This document shows, one piece after another, positions 35,604-44,706 of a DNA stretch of 64,000 bases. The DNA comes from JAUCQB01 sp964586235 (GTDB lineage Bacteria > Planctomycetota > Phycisphaerae > UBA1845 > PWPN01), in the NCBI GenBank assembly GCA_964586235.1, contig CAZPIO010000017.1, forward strand, positions 18,258 to 82,257, written 5' to 3'. Each line of letters begins with the position of its first letter. Positions within the stretch are counted from its first letter, which is position 1. A program made the position numbers and the translations under genes. The notes under the pieces were generated by a model, which was given only the letters and a program-made list of their open reading frames with translations, was not told the DNA's origin and ran no database searches.

Positions 35604-36773
35604 GTGTCCCGCAAGAAGCGTCACAGACGTCGCACCCCACCCGGAGCGCCGCCCGGCATGCTGGTGGCCGACCCCTCGGCGCGCAAGTCGGTGATCAGCG
35701 TCCTCGCGTACGGCAGTGACAAGTGTACGGAGCAGGTGATTGACGACGTCGCGGTGGTCCAGGAGTATCTCGCCCAATGGCCGGTGACCTGGATCAACGT
35801 CGACGGCCTAGGCGACGTGCACAGGATCGCCCGCCTGGGCGACGTGCTGGACCTGCATCGGCTGGCCGTTGAGGATGCGGTCAACACCCACCAGCGGGCC
35901 AAGGTGGATCACTTCCGCAGTCACCTGTTCATGGTTGCCCACATGGCCACGTGCAACGAGCACCTGGAAACAGAGCAGTTGAGCCTGTTTCTGGGCAAGA
36001 ACTTTGTCGTGACATTGCAGGAGGGTTTGCCCGGCGATCCGTTCAGTCCTGTCCGCCAGCGTATCCGTGATTCGGTCGGGCTGGTGCGGCAATCAGGCGC
36101 GGATCACCTGGCGTACTGCCTGATCGACGCGGTCATCGACGGCTACTTCCCCGTGCTGGAGGTGATCGGAGAACGGCTCGAGAGTCTGGAAGACGAGATT
36201 CTCAGCCGGCCGGCCGCCAGAATCGCCTCGCAGGTTCACCAGATCAAACGTGACCTGTTGACCCTTCGGCGCGCGGCATGGCCGCTGCGCGAAGCGATGA
36301 ACTCGCTGCTTCGGGACCCCAGCCCGCTGGTGAGCGACGAAACGCGGATCTATCTGCGCGACTGCTACGACCACACCATCCGGGTCATCGATTTCATCGA
36401 GACCTGCCGTGAACTCGGCTCGGATCTGATGGACCTCTATCTATCGAGCGTCAATCAGCGCATGACCGACGTGATGAGAGTACTCACGATCATCGCGACA
36501 ATCTTCATCCCGCTGACGTTCATTTCGAGCATCTACGGCATGAATTTCCACACCGACTCGCCGTGGAATATGCCGGAACTGACCTGGGACTACGGCTATC
36601 CGCTGGCGCTGGGTCTCATGGCGGTGATGGCCCTTGGCATGCTGTACTATTTCAACCGCAAAGGCTGGCTCAGATCGCCCGCCGAGCCGCCTCGGCTGCC
36701 CGGCCCGCCTGACAAGACCGAGGTCCCGCCCCATCAGGCCGACAATCACGGACGGCCGCCCTCGAATCGCTGA
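35604..36773 (+). CDS. corA: CorA-family magnesium/cobalt transporter
   Basis: The product has 389 residues. The long cytoplasmic funnel domain (about 25-285) is followed by two transmembrane helices near the C-terminus (about 293-312 and 335-356), with the selectivity motif Gly-Met-Asn at residues 312-314 in IYGMNF. It conducts Mg2+ as a pentamer. The GTG at 35604 is preferred because it follows a purine-rich AAGAG and gives an N-terminus of normal length; a TTG at 35529 would add 25 unlikely residues. The tail after the second helix is unusually Pro-rich. Confidence 0.88.
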   Translation: MSRKKRHRRRTPPGAPPGMLVADPSARKSVISVLAYGSDKCTEQVIDDVAVVQEYLAQWPVTWINVDGLGDVHRIARLGDVLDLHRLAVEDAVNTHQRAKVDHFRSHLFMVAHMATCNEHLETEQLSLFLGKNFVVTLQEGLPGDPFSPVRQRIRDSVGLVRQSGADHLAYCLIDAVIDGYFPVLEVIGERLESLEDEILSRPAARIASQVHQIKRDLLTLRRAAWPLREAMNSLLRDPSPLVSDETRIYLRDCYDHTIRVIDFIETCRELGSDLMDLYLSSVNQRMTDVMRVLTIIATIFIPLTFISSIYGMNFHTDSPWNMPELTWDYGYPLALGLMAVMALGMLYYFNRKGWLRSPAEPPRLPGPPDKTEVPPHQADNHGRPPSNR

Positions 36774-36848
36774 AATGAAAGTCGGCCACCTGCCGCCATG
36801 TTACGGCATGCCGGTGTTCGCCGCGGCGAACCTGGCCACGCCACCCGT

Positions 36849-39062
36849 TTAGTGGCTAAGCTTCTCCGTCGGGGGCGATTCGGTGTGCATCCAGCGTTTG
36901 AGCAGGGGCACCAGGGCGAAACAGATGAGCGCGGAGATGACGGCCGCGATGGCGATTTTGCCGAAGACGCCGCCATAGAGGTTAACCGTCTCGGTTGGCG
37001 GGGGGATCGCCATTCCGCTTGTTCCTGCCTCATGCTTGACGCCGGTGAACTGGGAGATGATCGCCGCGAGGTACTGCGAATATGCGGTGGCCAGGAACCA
37101 GGTGCCCATGACGGTGCTCACGAGACGGGCGGGCGAAAGCTTGGTGATCATCGAGAGGCCAACCGGTGAGAGACAGAGCTCGCCCGTGGTCTGGAGAAGG
37201 TAGCCGAGGTACAGCCACGACAGGAGCACCATGCCGCGGTCGTTGGCGGTGCGGGCCCCGCACCAGAAAGCGGCGAAGCCGAGTCCGAGCTGCAGCAGAC
37301 CGAGCGAGAACTTGACCGGTGTGCTCGGCTCCCAGCCCCGCTTGCCGAGAAAGCTCCACAGAGCGGTGAACACGAGGCCGAACAGGAGGATGAAGATCGG
37401 GTTGACCGACTGGAAGGTGCTGGCGGGGATTTCTTCGATCCGTTTGCCCACACCCATCCCGACGTTGTCCTGAGCCACTGTCCACTGAATGGTGAAATCG
37501 GGATTGGCCTTGTTCTCGTCGCGCAGTTTATCGAGCAGATTCAATGTGAAGAGCTGCTCGCCGTTGTGGTAGCCGAGCTGCTCCTGGGTGGGCTGGATCT
37601 CGATTGTCCGGCCGACCTGTTCGGACGTGATGTGGGTCTCCTCGAAGACGCGGTCCACGTTGCGGTCGGTGAAGTTATTGACCGAGCTGCCGGCCTGCTC
37701 GAAGAACGCCCAGAAGAGCATCGAGAAGAAAGTGAGGATCAGCACGACGAACATGCGATGTCTCGCGATCCTGTCGAGGCGGAGGAGCTCGAAACTGAGA
37801 TAGACGATGGCCGTGAGGCCGGCGAGCAGAAGCACCAGTCCGGCGGGCCGGCTCATTTCCCCCATGAAAACGGCCAGGATCTGTACCAGGGAGTTCTGGC
37901 TGGTGGCGAGTTGGTCGATGTATTCGCTGGAAATCAACGTGAGTGGTCGATGATCGGAAGTCAGGATGGCGAAACCGGAAACAAGGAGCACGAAGATTGC
38001 GAGGGCGGCCAGTGTGCCTAGGTAGACCGCGGACTCGGCGCTGATGAGGCCGAGTACCGGGCGGCGAAGGCGTTCGGCGTCGGGCGGGGCGCCGGCCTCC
38101 TTGGGCAGCCCGCCGAGGCCGAGGGCCGCCCAGGCCACGACGGCGGCGACGAGCAACGAGATGCCGACGAACACGTTGACTCCGGTCGAGAAGGGGTTGT
38201 CGGGATGATGCTTGAAGAGGGTCCCGGCCGCGGCGACGGCGCCGGCCATGATGACGATGCGGGCGAGCCAGGTGCTCAGGGGCGACTGGCGGATTGTGCC
38301 TTGTCCGAGCTGGCGGAAGGTCATCCATCCGGCCGCGGCGAGGGCGGCGAGCAGACCGTAGTTGAGCCAGGTCGGAATCGATGAACCGGGCGGCGACATC
38401 CGCGGGACAACGAAGATATTGACCACGGCAACTTCTGCCAGCAGAAACATCGACACCTGCGAAACCACGGAGGGCGCCACGAAGACGGCAACGCCGGTGA
38501 GCATGCCGATGGTTGCCAGGCCGAAGCCATAGTGCCAGCCGAAGGTCTCGCCGATATACCCGCACAGCAGCGGGGACATTGCTGCGCCGAGGTTGATGCC
38601 CATGTAGAAGATGGTGAACCCGCCGTCGCGCCGAGGGCTGCCTGCCGGGTAGAGCGAGCCGACGATCGTGGAGATGCTCGGCTTGAAAAAGCCGTTGCCG
38701 CAAATCAGCAGTGCCAGCGCGCTGAAGAACCCCGCACGGTTCTCCACCGTCATCATCAGGTGTCCGGCGGCCATCAGCAGCCCGCCGAGGACCACCGCCC
38801 GCCGCGCACCCAGCAGCCTGTCCGCCAGCATTCCCCCGAAGAACGGCGTCATGTACACCAGCGCGGTGTACGAGCCGTAGACGGCGTAGGCATCGCTGTC
38901 GCCGTAGCCGAGGAAGCCCTTGAGCATGTAGAAGACCAGGAGAGCCCGCATGCCGTAGTAGGAAAAGCGTTCCCACATCTCGGCGAAAAAGAGGGTAAAC
39001 AGCCCAGTGGGATGTCCGAAGAGCGACGGGGTCTGGTCTTGAGCTTCGCTGATCGCGACCAT
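36849..39062 (-). CDS. POT/PTR-family proton-dependent oligopeptide transporter
   Basis: The product has 737 residues. The N-terminus has the family signature LFFAEMWERFSYYGMRALLVFYM, including the ExxER proton-coupling motif; many hydrophobic segments follow. Between the N- and C-terminal halves lies a hydrophilic insertion of about 100 residues (DRNVDRVFEET ... KRIEEIP), which is larger than in short bacterial POTs. It imports di- and tripeptides with protons. The ATG at 39062 is chosen; the frame is open further upstream to 39230, but that part is repeat DNA and lies ahead of a candidate promoter. Confidence 0.88.
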   Translation of the reverse strand: MVAISEAQDQTPSLFGHPTGLFTLFFAEMWERFSYYGMRALLVFYMLKGFLGYGDSDAYAVYGSYTALVYMTPFFGGMLADRLLGARRAVVLGGLLMAAGHLMMTVENRAGFFSALALLICGNGFFKPSISTIVGSLYPAGSPRRDGGFTIFYMGINLGAAMSPLLCGYIGETFGWHYGFGLATIGMLTGVAVFVAPSVVSQVSMFLLAEVAVVNIFVVPRMSPPGSSIPTWLNYGLLAALAAAGWMTFRQLGQGTIRQSPLSTWLARIVIMAGAVAAAGTLFKHHPDNPFSTGVNVFVGISLLVAAVVAWAALGLGGLPKEAGAPPDAERLRRPVLGLISAESAVYLGTLAALAIFVLLVSGFAILTSDHRPLTLISSEYIDQLATSQNSLVQILAVFMGEMSRPAGLVLLLAGLTAIVYLSFELLRLDRIARHRMFVVLILTFFSMLFWAFFEQAGSSVNNFTDRNVDRVFEETHITSEQVGRTIEIQPTQEQLGYHNGEQLFTLNLLDKLRDENKANPDFTIQWTVAQDNVGMGVGKRIEEIPASTFQSVNPIFILLFGLVFTALWSFLGKRGWEPSTPVKFSLGLLQLGLGFAAFWCGARTANDRGMVLLSWLYLGYLLQTTGELCLSPVGLSMITKLSPARLVSTVMGTWFLATAYSQYLAAIISQFTGVKHEAGTSGMAIPPPTETVNLYGGVFGKIAIAAVISALICFALVPLLKRWMHTESPPTEKLSH

Positions 39063-39148
39063 TGTGTGCGCTCCGTACCGTGAATAGCGGCCCTGCGGCA
39101 GGCGTCCCGGCGAACTGCCTGGGTACCGGCCGGGTGTCGGGCTGCGGG

Positions 39149-39178
39149 ATTGTAAAGGACGCGGACCGGACGGTGCAA
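39149..39178 (-). promoter_or_regulatory. Candidate promoter of the POT gene (TTGCAC-N18-TACAAT)
   Basis: On the - strand, TTGCAC (39178-39173) and TACAAT (39154-39149) with an 18-bp spacer lie 87 bp before the start at 39062. The boxes resemble those at 3965 and 6602. Confidence 0.45.
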
Positions 39179-39194
39179 CCGACTGACGGGGGGT

Positions 39195-39262
39195 GGAAGA
39201 AGACACGGAGACGCGGAGACGCGGAGACACGGCAAGGATGAAGGCGGAAGGATGAAGGGTGA
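39195..39262. repeat. GACACGGAG repeat followed by AAGGATGAAGGCGGAA unit
   Basis: GAAGAAGACACGGAGACGCG and further GACGCGGAG units match the in-frame elements of acsB and acsV. The following AAGGATGAAGGCGGAA and GGCAGA units recur at about 42174. The remainder of the gap 39063-39535 shows no gene. Confidence 0.7.
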
Positions 39263-39535
39263 ATCAAGGCAGAGGTGACAGGTCTACGCCGCCTTCGGCG
39301 GCTCCGATCGTGCCCTACCCACCGAGTCACACGGACCAGTATCGGTCGTTCCTATGGGCCTATGTAAGGCGAGGGCTTTGGCCTGCCAGCGATGAATCGC
39401 CGGGCTATTGTCAAATGTCCTTACGGGACAGGTCGGGTGGGGCGTGCTCTGCATGCCGATTCTCTCGAAGCGTGCGCGGACAGACTCCGCGGTGATCGAG
39501 ACCCGGCGTGGTAGTGAACCCTGAACCCGAAACCG

Positions 39536-41815
39536 TCACGGTGTGTCGCAGTTCCAGTCGGCCGGGACCTGCGGCCCCGAGACGCAGCCGATGAAGATGG
39601 CCGTGTCGCTGTAATCGACGTCGCTGTCGCCGTCCAGTCTGGCGTCCGCGCAGGCCGGGTCGTCCTGGGGAACCGTGGTGCCGCTGAGGCAGGCCTGGAA
39701 CAGGCCGAAATCCTTCTGGTCGACGTCTCCGTCGATGTCCATGTCTCCGGGCGGGCCGGGCCGGGGGGCCACGGTGAGTGTGGCCGACGCGGATGTCGTG
39801 CCGCCGTAGCTGTTCGTGACCACGCATCGATAGCTGCCGGCTTCCTGGTCGGTTGCAAGTAGAATACTCACAATAGAAGAATTGACCCCTGAATAATGCT
39901 CCCCGTTGTCCAGATTCGCAGCGTCTTTCTGCCATTGATAGCTCAGCGTTCCCTCGCCGACGGCCGCAACGGAGAAGCTGGCGCTTGCTCGCCATTCGAT
40001 ATTCTGATCGACCGGTTGCTGCGTGACCAGCGGCGGCAGGCCGCCTCGGCAGTAGATGAAGCAGTGGACGGTGTTGAGATTCTGATAGCCGTTGTTGTAG
40101 CCCGGCCAGTCGTAAAGGGCCCCCGCGCCGTCATAGCTGGGATAGCCCGGCGTGTTTTTGTTTCCGTAGGGGTCGTTGAAGATGGCCGTGTGCTGAGTGG
40201 TGTAGTAGCCGATGGCAACGATGTAGTGGCCGGCGGTGGTCAGCATGTTCAGCACCACGAACGGGTCATCGTTGTTCACCTCGGTCTGGAGTTTTGTCCA
40301 GCTCGGCGACCAGTCGACGCTGGAGGCGAGCCCGTGGTTGATGATGTAATCGCGCATGTAGCCCTTGGTGTCGGCCCAGTTGTCCCGCACGATGTAGGCG
40401 TACCCGCCGTAGGCCCAACGGCCGCTGGCATCTTTCGCCCTGATGTCGTAGGTGACGCCATTGAAGGTGTAGATCTCGGAGACGTAGCGGCCGTAATGGC
40501 TGACGTGCGAGTAGGGCCACGAGCAGGTGACGTCCCAATAGGGCAGTATGTCGTAGTAGTTGATGGCCATGATTGCCGAGGTGGCCCCGCAGGCCCAGTG
40601 GCCATTGAATGCGTCGGGGGTATCGTAGACCTGGTGGACGTACGGCACGGGTCGCAGGAGGCTGACCGTAGTCGCGGCTGTGACGGGGGGCGGCTGTTCG
40701 GACGCGCCCTGGAGGAGCGAGAGGGATGGTCTGTCTTGGAGCGTTGCGGGAGAAACAGTCTTTGCCGCCAGCCTGTTTGCCGGCCCAAGGAAGTACCTGG
40801 TGCGGCCGGTGGTATCGCCGGAAGCGGAGTTGCGGGTCAACGATCCGCGATACAGGCCTCTGTTGTTCATCGAGATGAAGGCGAGGCTGTGCCCGTCGGG
40901 TGAGATGCTGCCTGCCGCCTCCAACTGACCGGGTTCGGTTGTCAGGCGGTTCCGGCCGCTGCCGTCCCAGTGGATGTGATAGATGTCGGACTCGACGACT
41001 CTGACAGCGTCGATCCTGTCGGTTCTGGTGTAGAGCACAGTCTTGCCGTCGGGCGCCCAGCAAGGAGCGGTTCCCTGGTCGAGATCGTGCGTCTGGCCCG
41101 TTTTCGCATCCACCGATTTGAGCCGGCCGGCGAGCGTGCTGACGACCGCAAGGTTGGAGTCGGGCGACCAGACCGGGGCGTAGCACGCGGTGTCGTCGGA
41201 GGTCAGCCGCCGCGTTTGCCCGGTGCTCAAATCGAGTACGGCGATTTGCTCATGCTCGGTAGTGTAGAGGACCTTTGAGCCGTCGGGTGAAATCGGGGCC
41301 AGATTGACGTAATGGTCCAGCGGTACCGTCTGGACGATGTTGCCCGCATGGTCGCAGATGCGCAGTTCGCGGTCGACGGTGAAGGCGGTGAGGCCGGTCT
41401 TCGAGAAGGAAGGAACGCCTGCTCTGGCGACGGGGTTGCAGAGCGGAATGATCGCCTGCCGCTGGAGGTCGAAGACGGCCGGCATTTGCAGCGGAAAAAC
41501 GCTGCCGGGGAAGGGGATCAGCAGCTTGAACCCGAGCCGCTTACCGTCGGCCGACCAGTTGTACGCGTAACCGCTGCTGGGGGCGTCGGTTACCTGCAGG
41601 CAGGTTTCGGTCTGGGTGTCGTAGAGATAGACGCCGTTGGCGTTGTCGTCTGAAAGGGCCAAATGCCGGCCGTCGGGAGACCATGAGGGGTTGCCGAATC
41701 GTAACGTCTCATCGGCTGCGCTGGCTGGGCAGAGCACGCCGAGCGTCAACACGGCGGCGACCAACCGGCATGCCCCCCTGGAGTGGTGCCAGGACCCAAA
41801 CAGATCTCCACCCAT
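39536..41815 (-). CDS. Secreted TolB-like propeller / C39-family peptidase protein with Ig and dockerin-like modules
   Basis: The product has 759 residues with a signal peptide (to about residue 34). Residues 40-350 form a TolB/WD-type beta propeller, with repeated W/S-PDG-x-x-L blades. Next comes a C39-type papain-fold peptidase domain with nucleophile Cys409 (HWACGATS), His530 (GHYIVAIGY) and the following FNDPYG. An immunoglobulin-like domain (VTQQPVDQNIEWRASASFSV) and a double EF-hand dockerin-like end follow. The combination suggests an extracellular protease held on a surface or complex. A TAGAAT box lies on the - strand at 41850-41845, 30 bp upstream of the start. Confidence 0.8.
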   Translation of the reverse strand: MGGDLFGSWHHSRGACRLVAAVLTLGVLCPASAADETLRFGNPSWSPDGRHLALSDDNANGVYLYDTQTETCLQVTDAPSSGYAYNWSADGKRLGFKLLIPFPGSVFPLQMPAVFDLQRQAIIPLCNPVARAGVPSFSKTGLTAFTVDRELRICDHAGNIVQTVPLDHYVNLAPISPDGSKVLYTTEHEQIAVLDLSTGQTRRLTSDDTACYAPVWSPDSNLAVVSTLAGRLKSVDAKTGQTHDLDQGTAPCWAPDGKTVLYTRTDRIDAVRVVESDIYHIHWDGSGRNRLTTEPGQLEAAGSISPDGHSLAFISMNNRGLYRGSLTRNSASGDTTGRTRYFLGPANRLAAKTVSPATLQDRPSLSLLQGASEQPPPVTAATTVSLLRPVPYVHQVYDTPDAFNGHWACGATSAIMAINYYDILPYWDVTCSWPYSHVSHYGRYVSEIYTFNGVTYDIRAKDASGRWAYGGYAYIVRDNWADTKGYMRDYIINHGLASSVDWSPSWTKLQTEVNNDDPFVVLNMLTTAGHYIVAIGYYTTQHTAIFNDPYGNKNTPGYPSYDGAGALYDWPGYNNGYQNLNTVHCFIYCRGGLPPLVTQQPVDQNIEWRASASFSVAAVGEGTLSYQWQKDAANLDNGEHYSGVNSSIVSILLATDQEAGSYRCVVTNSYGGTTSASATLTVAPRPGPPGDMDIDGDVDQKDFGLFQACLSGTTVPQDDPACADARLDGDSDVDYSDTAIFIGCVSGPQVPADWNCDTP

Positions 41816-42165
41816 CCTGCCGTCTCTCCTCTTGCTCCGGACCCATTCTATCGCGATCGCGGTGATGGCACTATCCCTTTTCTGTAACCATCTTCAATAT
41901 CAGGACTTTGACGGCGACACGAGGCGATCTCTGATGGGGCCCTTGTCTTATCCATCTTGCCCAGATCGCCCAAATTTGGGTTCCTTTTGCGCAAACGAGG
42001 TGTGAGCCATAAGGCTTCAGGCCCAAGCCTGATGGGTTCGATCGGCAGATTTCACTTGTCAAAGAACGCGGCACGGGAGTTGGCGGGGGCGTTGATCGGT
42101 CTGTTGTCCGTCGGCGCGCAGTCTGTCCGCTGGTCCCGTTGCGGGGATAACACGGCGAGGTGCTC

Positions 42166-42290
42166 CGGAAGAAAGGATGAAGGCGGAACGCGGAAGGATG
42201 AATGAAGGCAGAAGGCCGGAGACCGAAGAAATGACGAATGACGAAATCCGAATGACGAATGAAACCAGAAGACCGAATGAAGAACCGCCG
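42166..42290. repeat. Mixed repeat: AAGGATGAAGGCGGAA unit plus ATGACGAA arm
   Basis: The left part repeats the unit seen at 39233. The right part, GAAATGACGAATGACGAAAT and CCGAATGACGAATGAA, is a left arm of the Wood-Ljungdahl junction family. No right arm is present, so this copy is a half element. The rest of the 592-bp gap 41816-42407 shows no gene. Confidence 0.75.
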
Positions 42291-42407
42291 TGTTCCGGCT
42301 TTGGCGGGAGTTGCTCGCGGCTTGAGCGAACCCGCCGCAATCTGGGAACTGAAGACTTGCTCTCTGCCCACAGATCAGGCTGGATGGACATAGATCGACT
42401 GCTGGTC

Positions 42408-44681
42408 TCACTTGGTCTCCTCGACGGCCAGGACGCGGACTTCGCGGGCGGGGATTGTCAGTGATGCCTGATAGCCCGTCTTCGCAGGTGTCGTTTCGAT
42501 GTTCTCCCCGGTGAGGAGGTTGGAGACCTTCATCTTGTTTGTGCCGGGCAGGGATACGGTGATGGTCTTGGTCGCCCAGGCGTGGTTCAGGATGACGGCC
42601 GTTCGGCCTGACGGGCCTTGAAGGACTCGGGCCTCGATTTCGATGGTGTCGGGGTTGCCCTGAATGCCCAGCGGCGGTTCGACTCCAGCGGCCTTGGCGA
42701 AGTCGAGAATGATCTTCTGGAGGTTCGCGTCGCTGGTTGCGTCATAGGCTTGAAAGAGCGGCATTGCGGCGTAGAGCGTGCGGCCTTTGCCGTGGCCGGC
42801 GGTGATGATGGCCGGGCTCATGTCGTCGAACTCGGCGAGGACCTTGGCACCGTGCAGCAGAGCCATTTTCTGCCTGTATCGCTGGAAGGGGAGTTGGACG
42901 CCCTTGGTCAGTGACTGGATCAGGCCTCGGCCATCGACGAATTTTGCCGAGGATTGCCCGACGGGCAGGAATTCCTGTTCGCGGCAGGCGAAGAGTTCGT
43001 CGAGGCCTGCGCCCGGCACAGTTTCGTACAGGAAGGTGCGGTCGTCTTTCTGTGCGCACCATGTCGCGGCGAACAGGTGGCCGCCCTGGTTGACGTATTG
43101 TGCGAGCCAGCGGCCTTCTTCGCGGGACAGCAGGTATGCGAAGGGCAGGTAGACGGCCTTGTAGCGAGCCGGGGCCGACGTGAGGAGTTGCCCGGGCACG
43201 AGCAGATCGGCCGGGATGCCTGCACGATGCAATGCGCGGTAGGCTCCGCGCAGGCTTGCGGAGTACAGGCCGCCGTCCTGTTCACCGAAGGCCTGGATGA
43301 AGCTTCGCGGATCGTGCAGGAGGGCGACCTCGGCCGGAATTGGCTTACTGGTCAGCAGGCGGCCGGCGTGGCGGTTGAGTTCGGTGGCAACCTGGCCGGC
43401 TGTTCTGGCGCGGTCGGTGAGGCTTCCGTCATAGTTGACCAGGCCGAAGCCCGCCGCCTCGATGCCGGTGGTCTCCGGCCGCCAGTTCCAGTAGAAGATG
43501 CCTGAGGCGCCGTGGGCGACGCACTGCCAGTTCCAGAGGCGGATGTCGGAGGGCGTCGGGAAGCGCGAGCGATAGTTCAGGCCGAAAATGCTTGGGCCAC
43601 CCTGGAGTTCCTCGACCCACATGGGCTTTCCGCCGCTGGAGGAGCGAATGCCGTCGAGGATCATCGCGCCGATACTGGAATCATAGGCCTGGCCGCGTTC
43701 CATCCAGAAGGGAAAGAATGACAGGCCGACGAAGTCGAAATGCTTGCCGATCTGGTACTCGTCGGTGGCGTTGTGCACGTAGGCCCAGCCCCAGCCGCCG
43801 AGATGGCAGGTGATCGGGCGATTCGGGTCGCAGGAACGCGCCGCTTTGGCCTTGATTCGCTGGAATTCGGCCGTGTTCCAGAGCATGAACTGCCGCCAGT
43901 CGAGCCAGTAGATCTGGGCCCGCTCAAACGCGCCCACGCGGACCGGCTGGATGTCGGACCAGTCCTTGTAGTAGGTGGCCCAGGTCTCGTTGAGTCTGGC
44001 GAGCGTGGCGTATTTCTGCCTGAGCCAGTCTCGATAGCGCGCGGTGGTGTGCGGGCAGTAGCAGAACAGGTCGGCGACGGGTGAGCGATCGACCGGTGTC
44101 GCGTAGGAGACCCAGATCCCCGCCTCGGCGCCGACGTCCCAGGCCAGCACCGACGGGCGATCCTTGTAGCGGTTGACGACCGTGCGGACGAAGCGGTCGA
44201 TCAGCTTGCGGACCTCGGGGTGGTCCCAGCATGCCGGGCCGGGCTTGAAATCGGTGACCGAGAGCCACTGGCCGTCGGGGTATTGGCGCGCGACCCACTC
44301 CGGCTGAAGCTCGGGCCACGGCCAGAGCAGGATGCGCAGGTTGTGCTTGTCGACAAGGTCCATCAACCGGTCCAGGCGTTCGAAGTTGAATTCGCCAGGC
44401 GCGGGTTCGATGTCGTACCAGTCCACGTGGGCAGCCATTGAGTTGAAGCCGACTTCCTTCATCCGGGCGAGGTCTTTGTCCATGTACGCGGCGTATTCCT
44501 CGACCGGCGGCAGGTAGTGCTGCCAGTGGGAGATGGTGCTCATGTGCATGGCGCCGCAGGGGAAGAAGTCCGGGGGCAGAGATGGGTGCAGGCGTGCGTT
44601 GTTTGCGTTTGCCGGTTCGGCACCTGCGGCTGTGGCCGCAAGAATCGTCTGTATTGCTGCAATGATGAGCGATCTCGTCAT
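42408..44681 (-). CDS. GH42-like beta-galactosidase-family protein, exported
   Basis: The product has 757 residues with a signal peptide (to about residue 21). It has the GH42 layout: a TIM barrel with EVGFNSMAAHVDWYDIEPAPGEFNFERLDRLMDLV, an acid/base candidate at Glu186 and a nucleophile candidate at Glu357 or Glu358 (MWVEELQGG); then a trimerisation-like domain and a small C-terminal beta domain. The acid/base Glu follows Ala (GAEAG) instead of the usual Asn, so specificity or activity may differ. GAGGTG lies upstream of the ATG. It is 25 bp before the stop of the upstream lactonase-Kelch gene, forming a - strand operon. Confidence 0.8.
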   Translation of the reverse strand: MTRSLIIAAIQTILAATAAGAEPANANNARLHPSLPPDFFPCGAMHMSTISHWQHYLPPVEEYAAYMDKDLARMKEVGFNSMAAHVDWYDIEPAPGEFNFERLDRLMDLVDKHNLRILLWPWPELQPEWVARQYPDGQWLSVTDFKPGPACWDHPEVRKLIDRFVRTVVNRYKDRPSVLAWDVGAEAGIWVSYATPVDRSPVADLFCYCPHTTARYRDWLRQKYATLARLNETWATYYKDWSDIQPVRVGAFERAQIYWLDWRQFMLWNTAEFQRIKAKAARSCDPNRPITCHLGGWGWAYVHNATDEYQIGKHFDFVGLSFFPFWMERGQAYDSSIGAMILDGIRSSSGGKPMWVEELQGGPSIFGLNYRSRFPTPSDIRLWNWQCVAHGASGIFYWNWRPETTGIEAAGFGLVNYDGSLTDRARTAGQVATELNRHAGRLLTSKPIPAEVALLHDPRSFIQAFGEQDGGLYSASLRGAYRALHRAGIPADLLVPGQLLTSAPARYKAVYLPFAYLLSREEGRWLAQYVNQGGHLFAATWCAQKDDRTFLYETVPGAGLDELFACREQEFLPVGQSSAKFVDGRGLIQSLTKGVQLPFQRYRQKMALLHGAKVLAEFDDMSPAIITAGHGKGRTLYAAMPLFQAYDATSDANLQKIILDFAKAAGVEPPLGIQGNPDTIEIEARVLQGPSGRTAVILNHAWATKTITVSLPGTNKMKVSNLLTGENIETTPAKTGYQASLTIPAREVRVLAVEETK

Positions 44682-44706
44682 GGGTCACCTCGCGAGCAGG
44701 TCACGA

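Noticed and set aside
39063..39230. N-terminal extension of the POT transporter
   Set aside because: It consists of repeat-rich DNA with a promoter candidate inside it; the family signature begins soon after the ATG at 39062.
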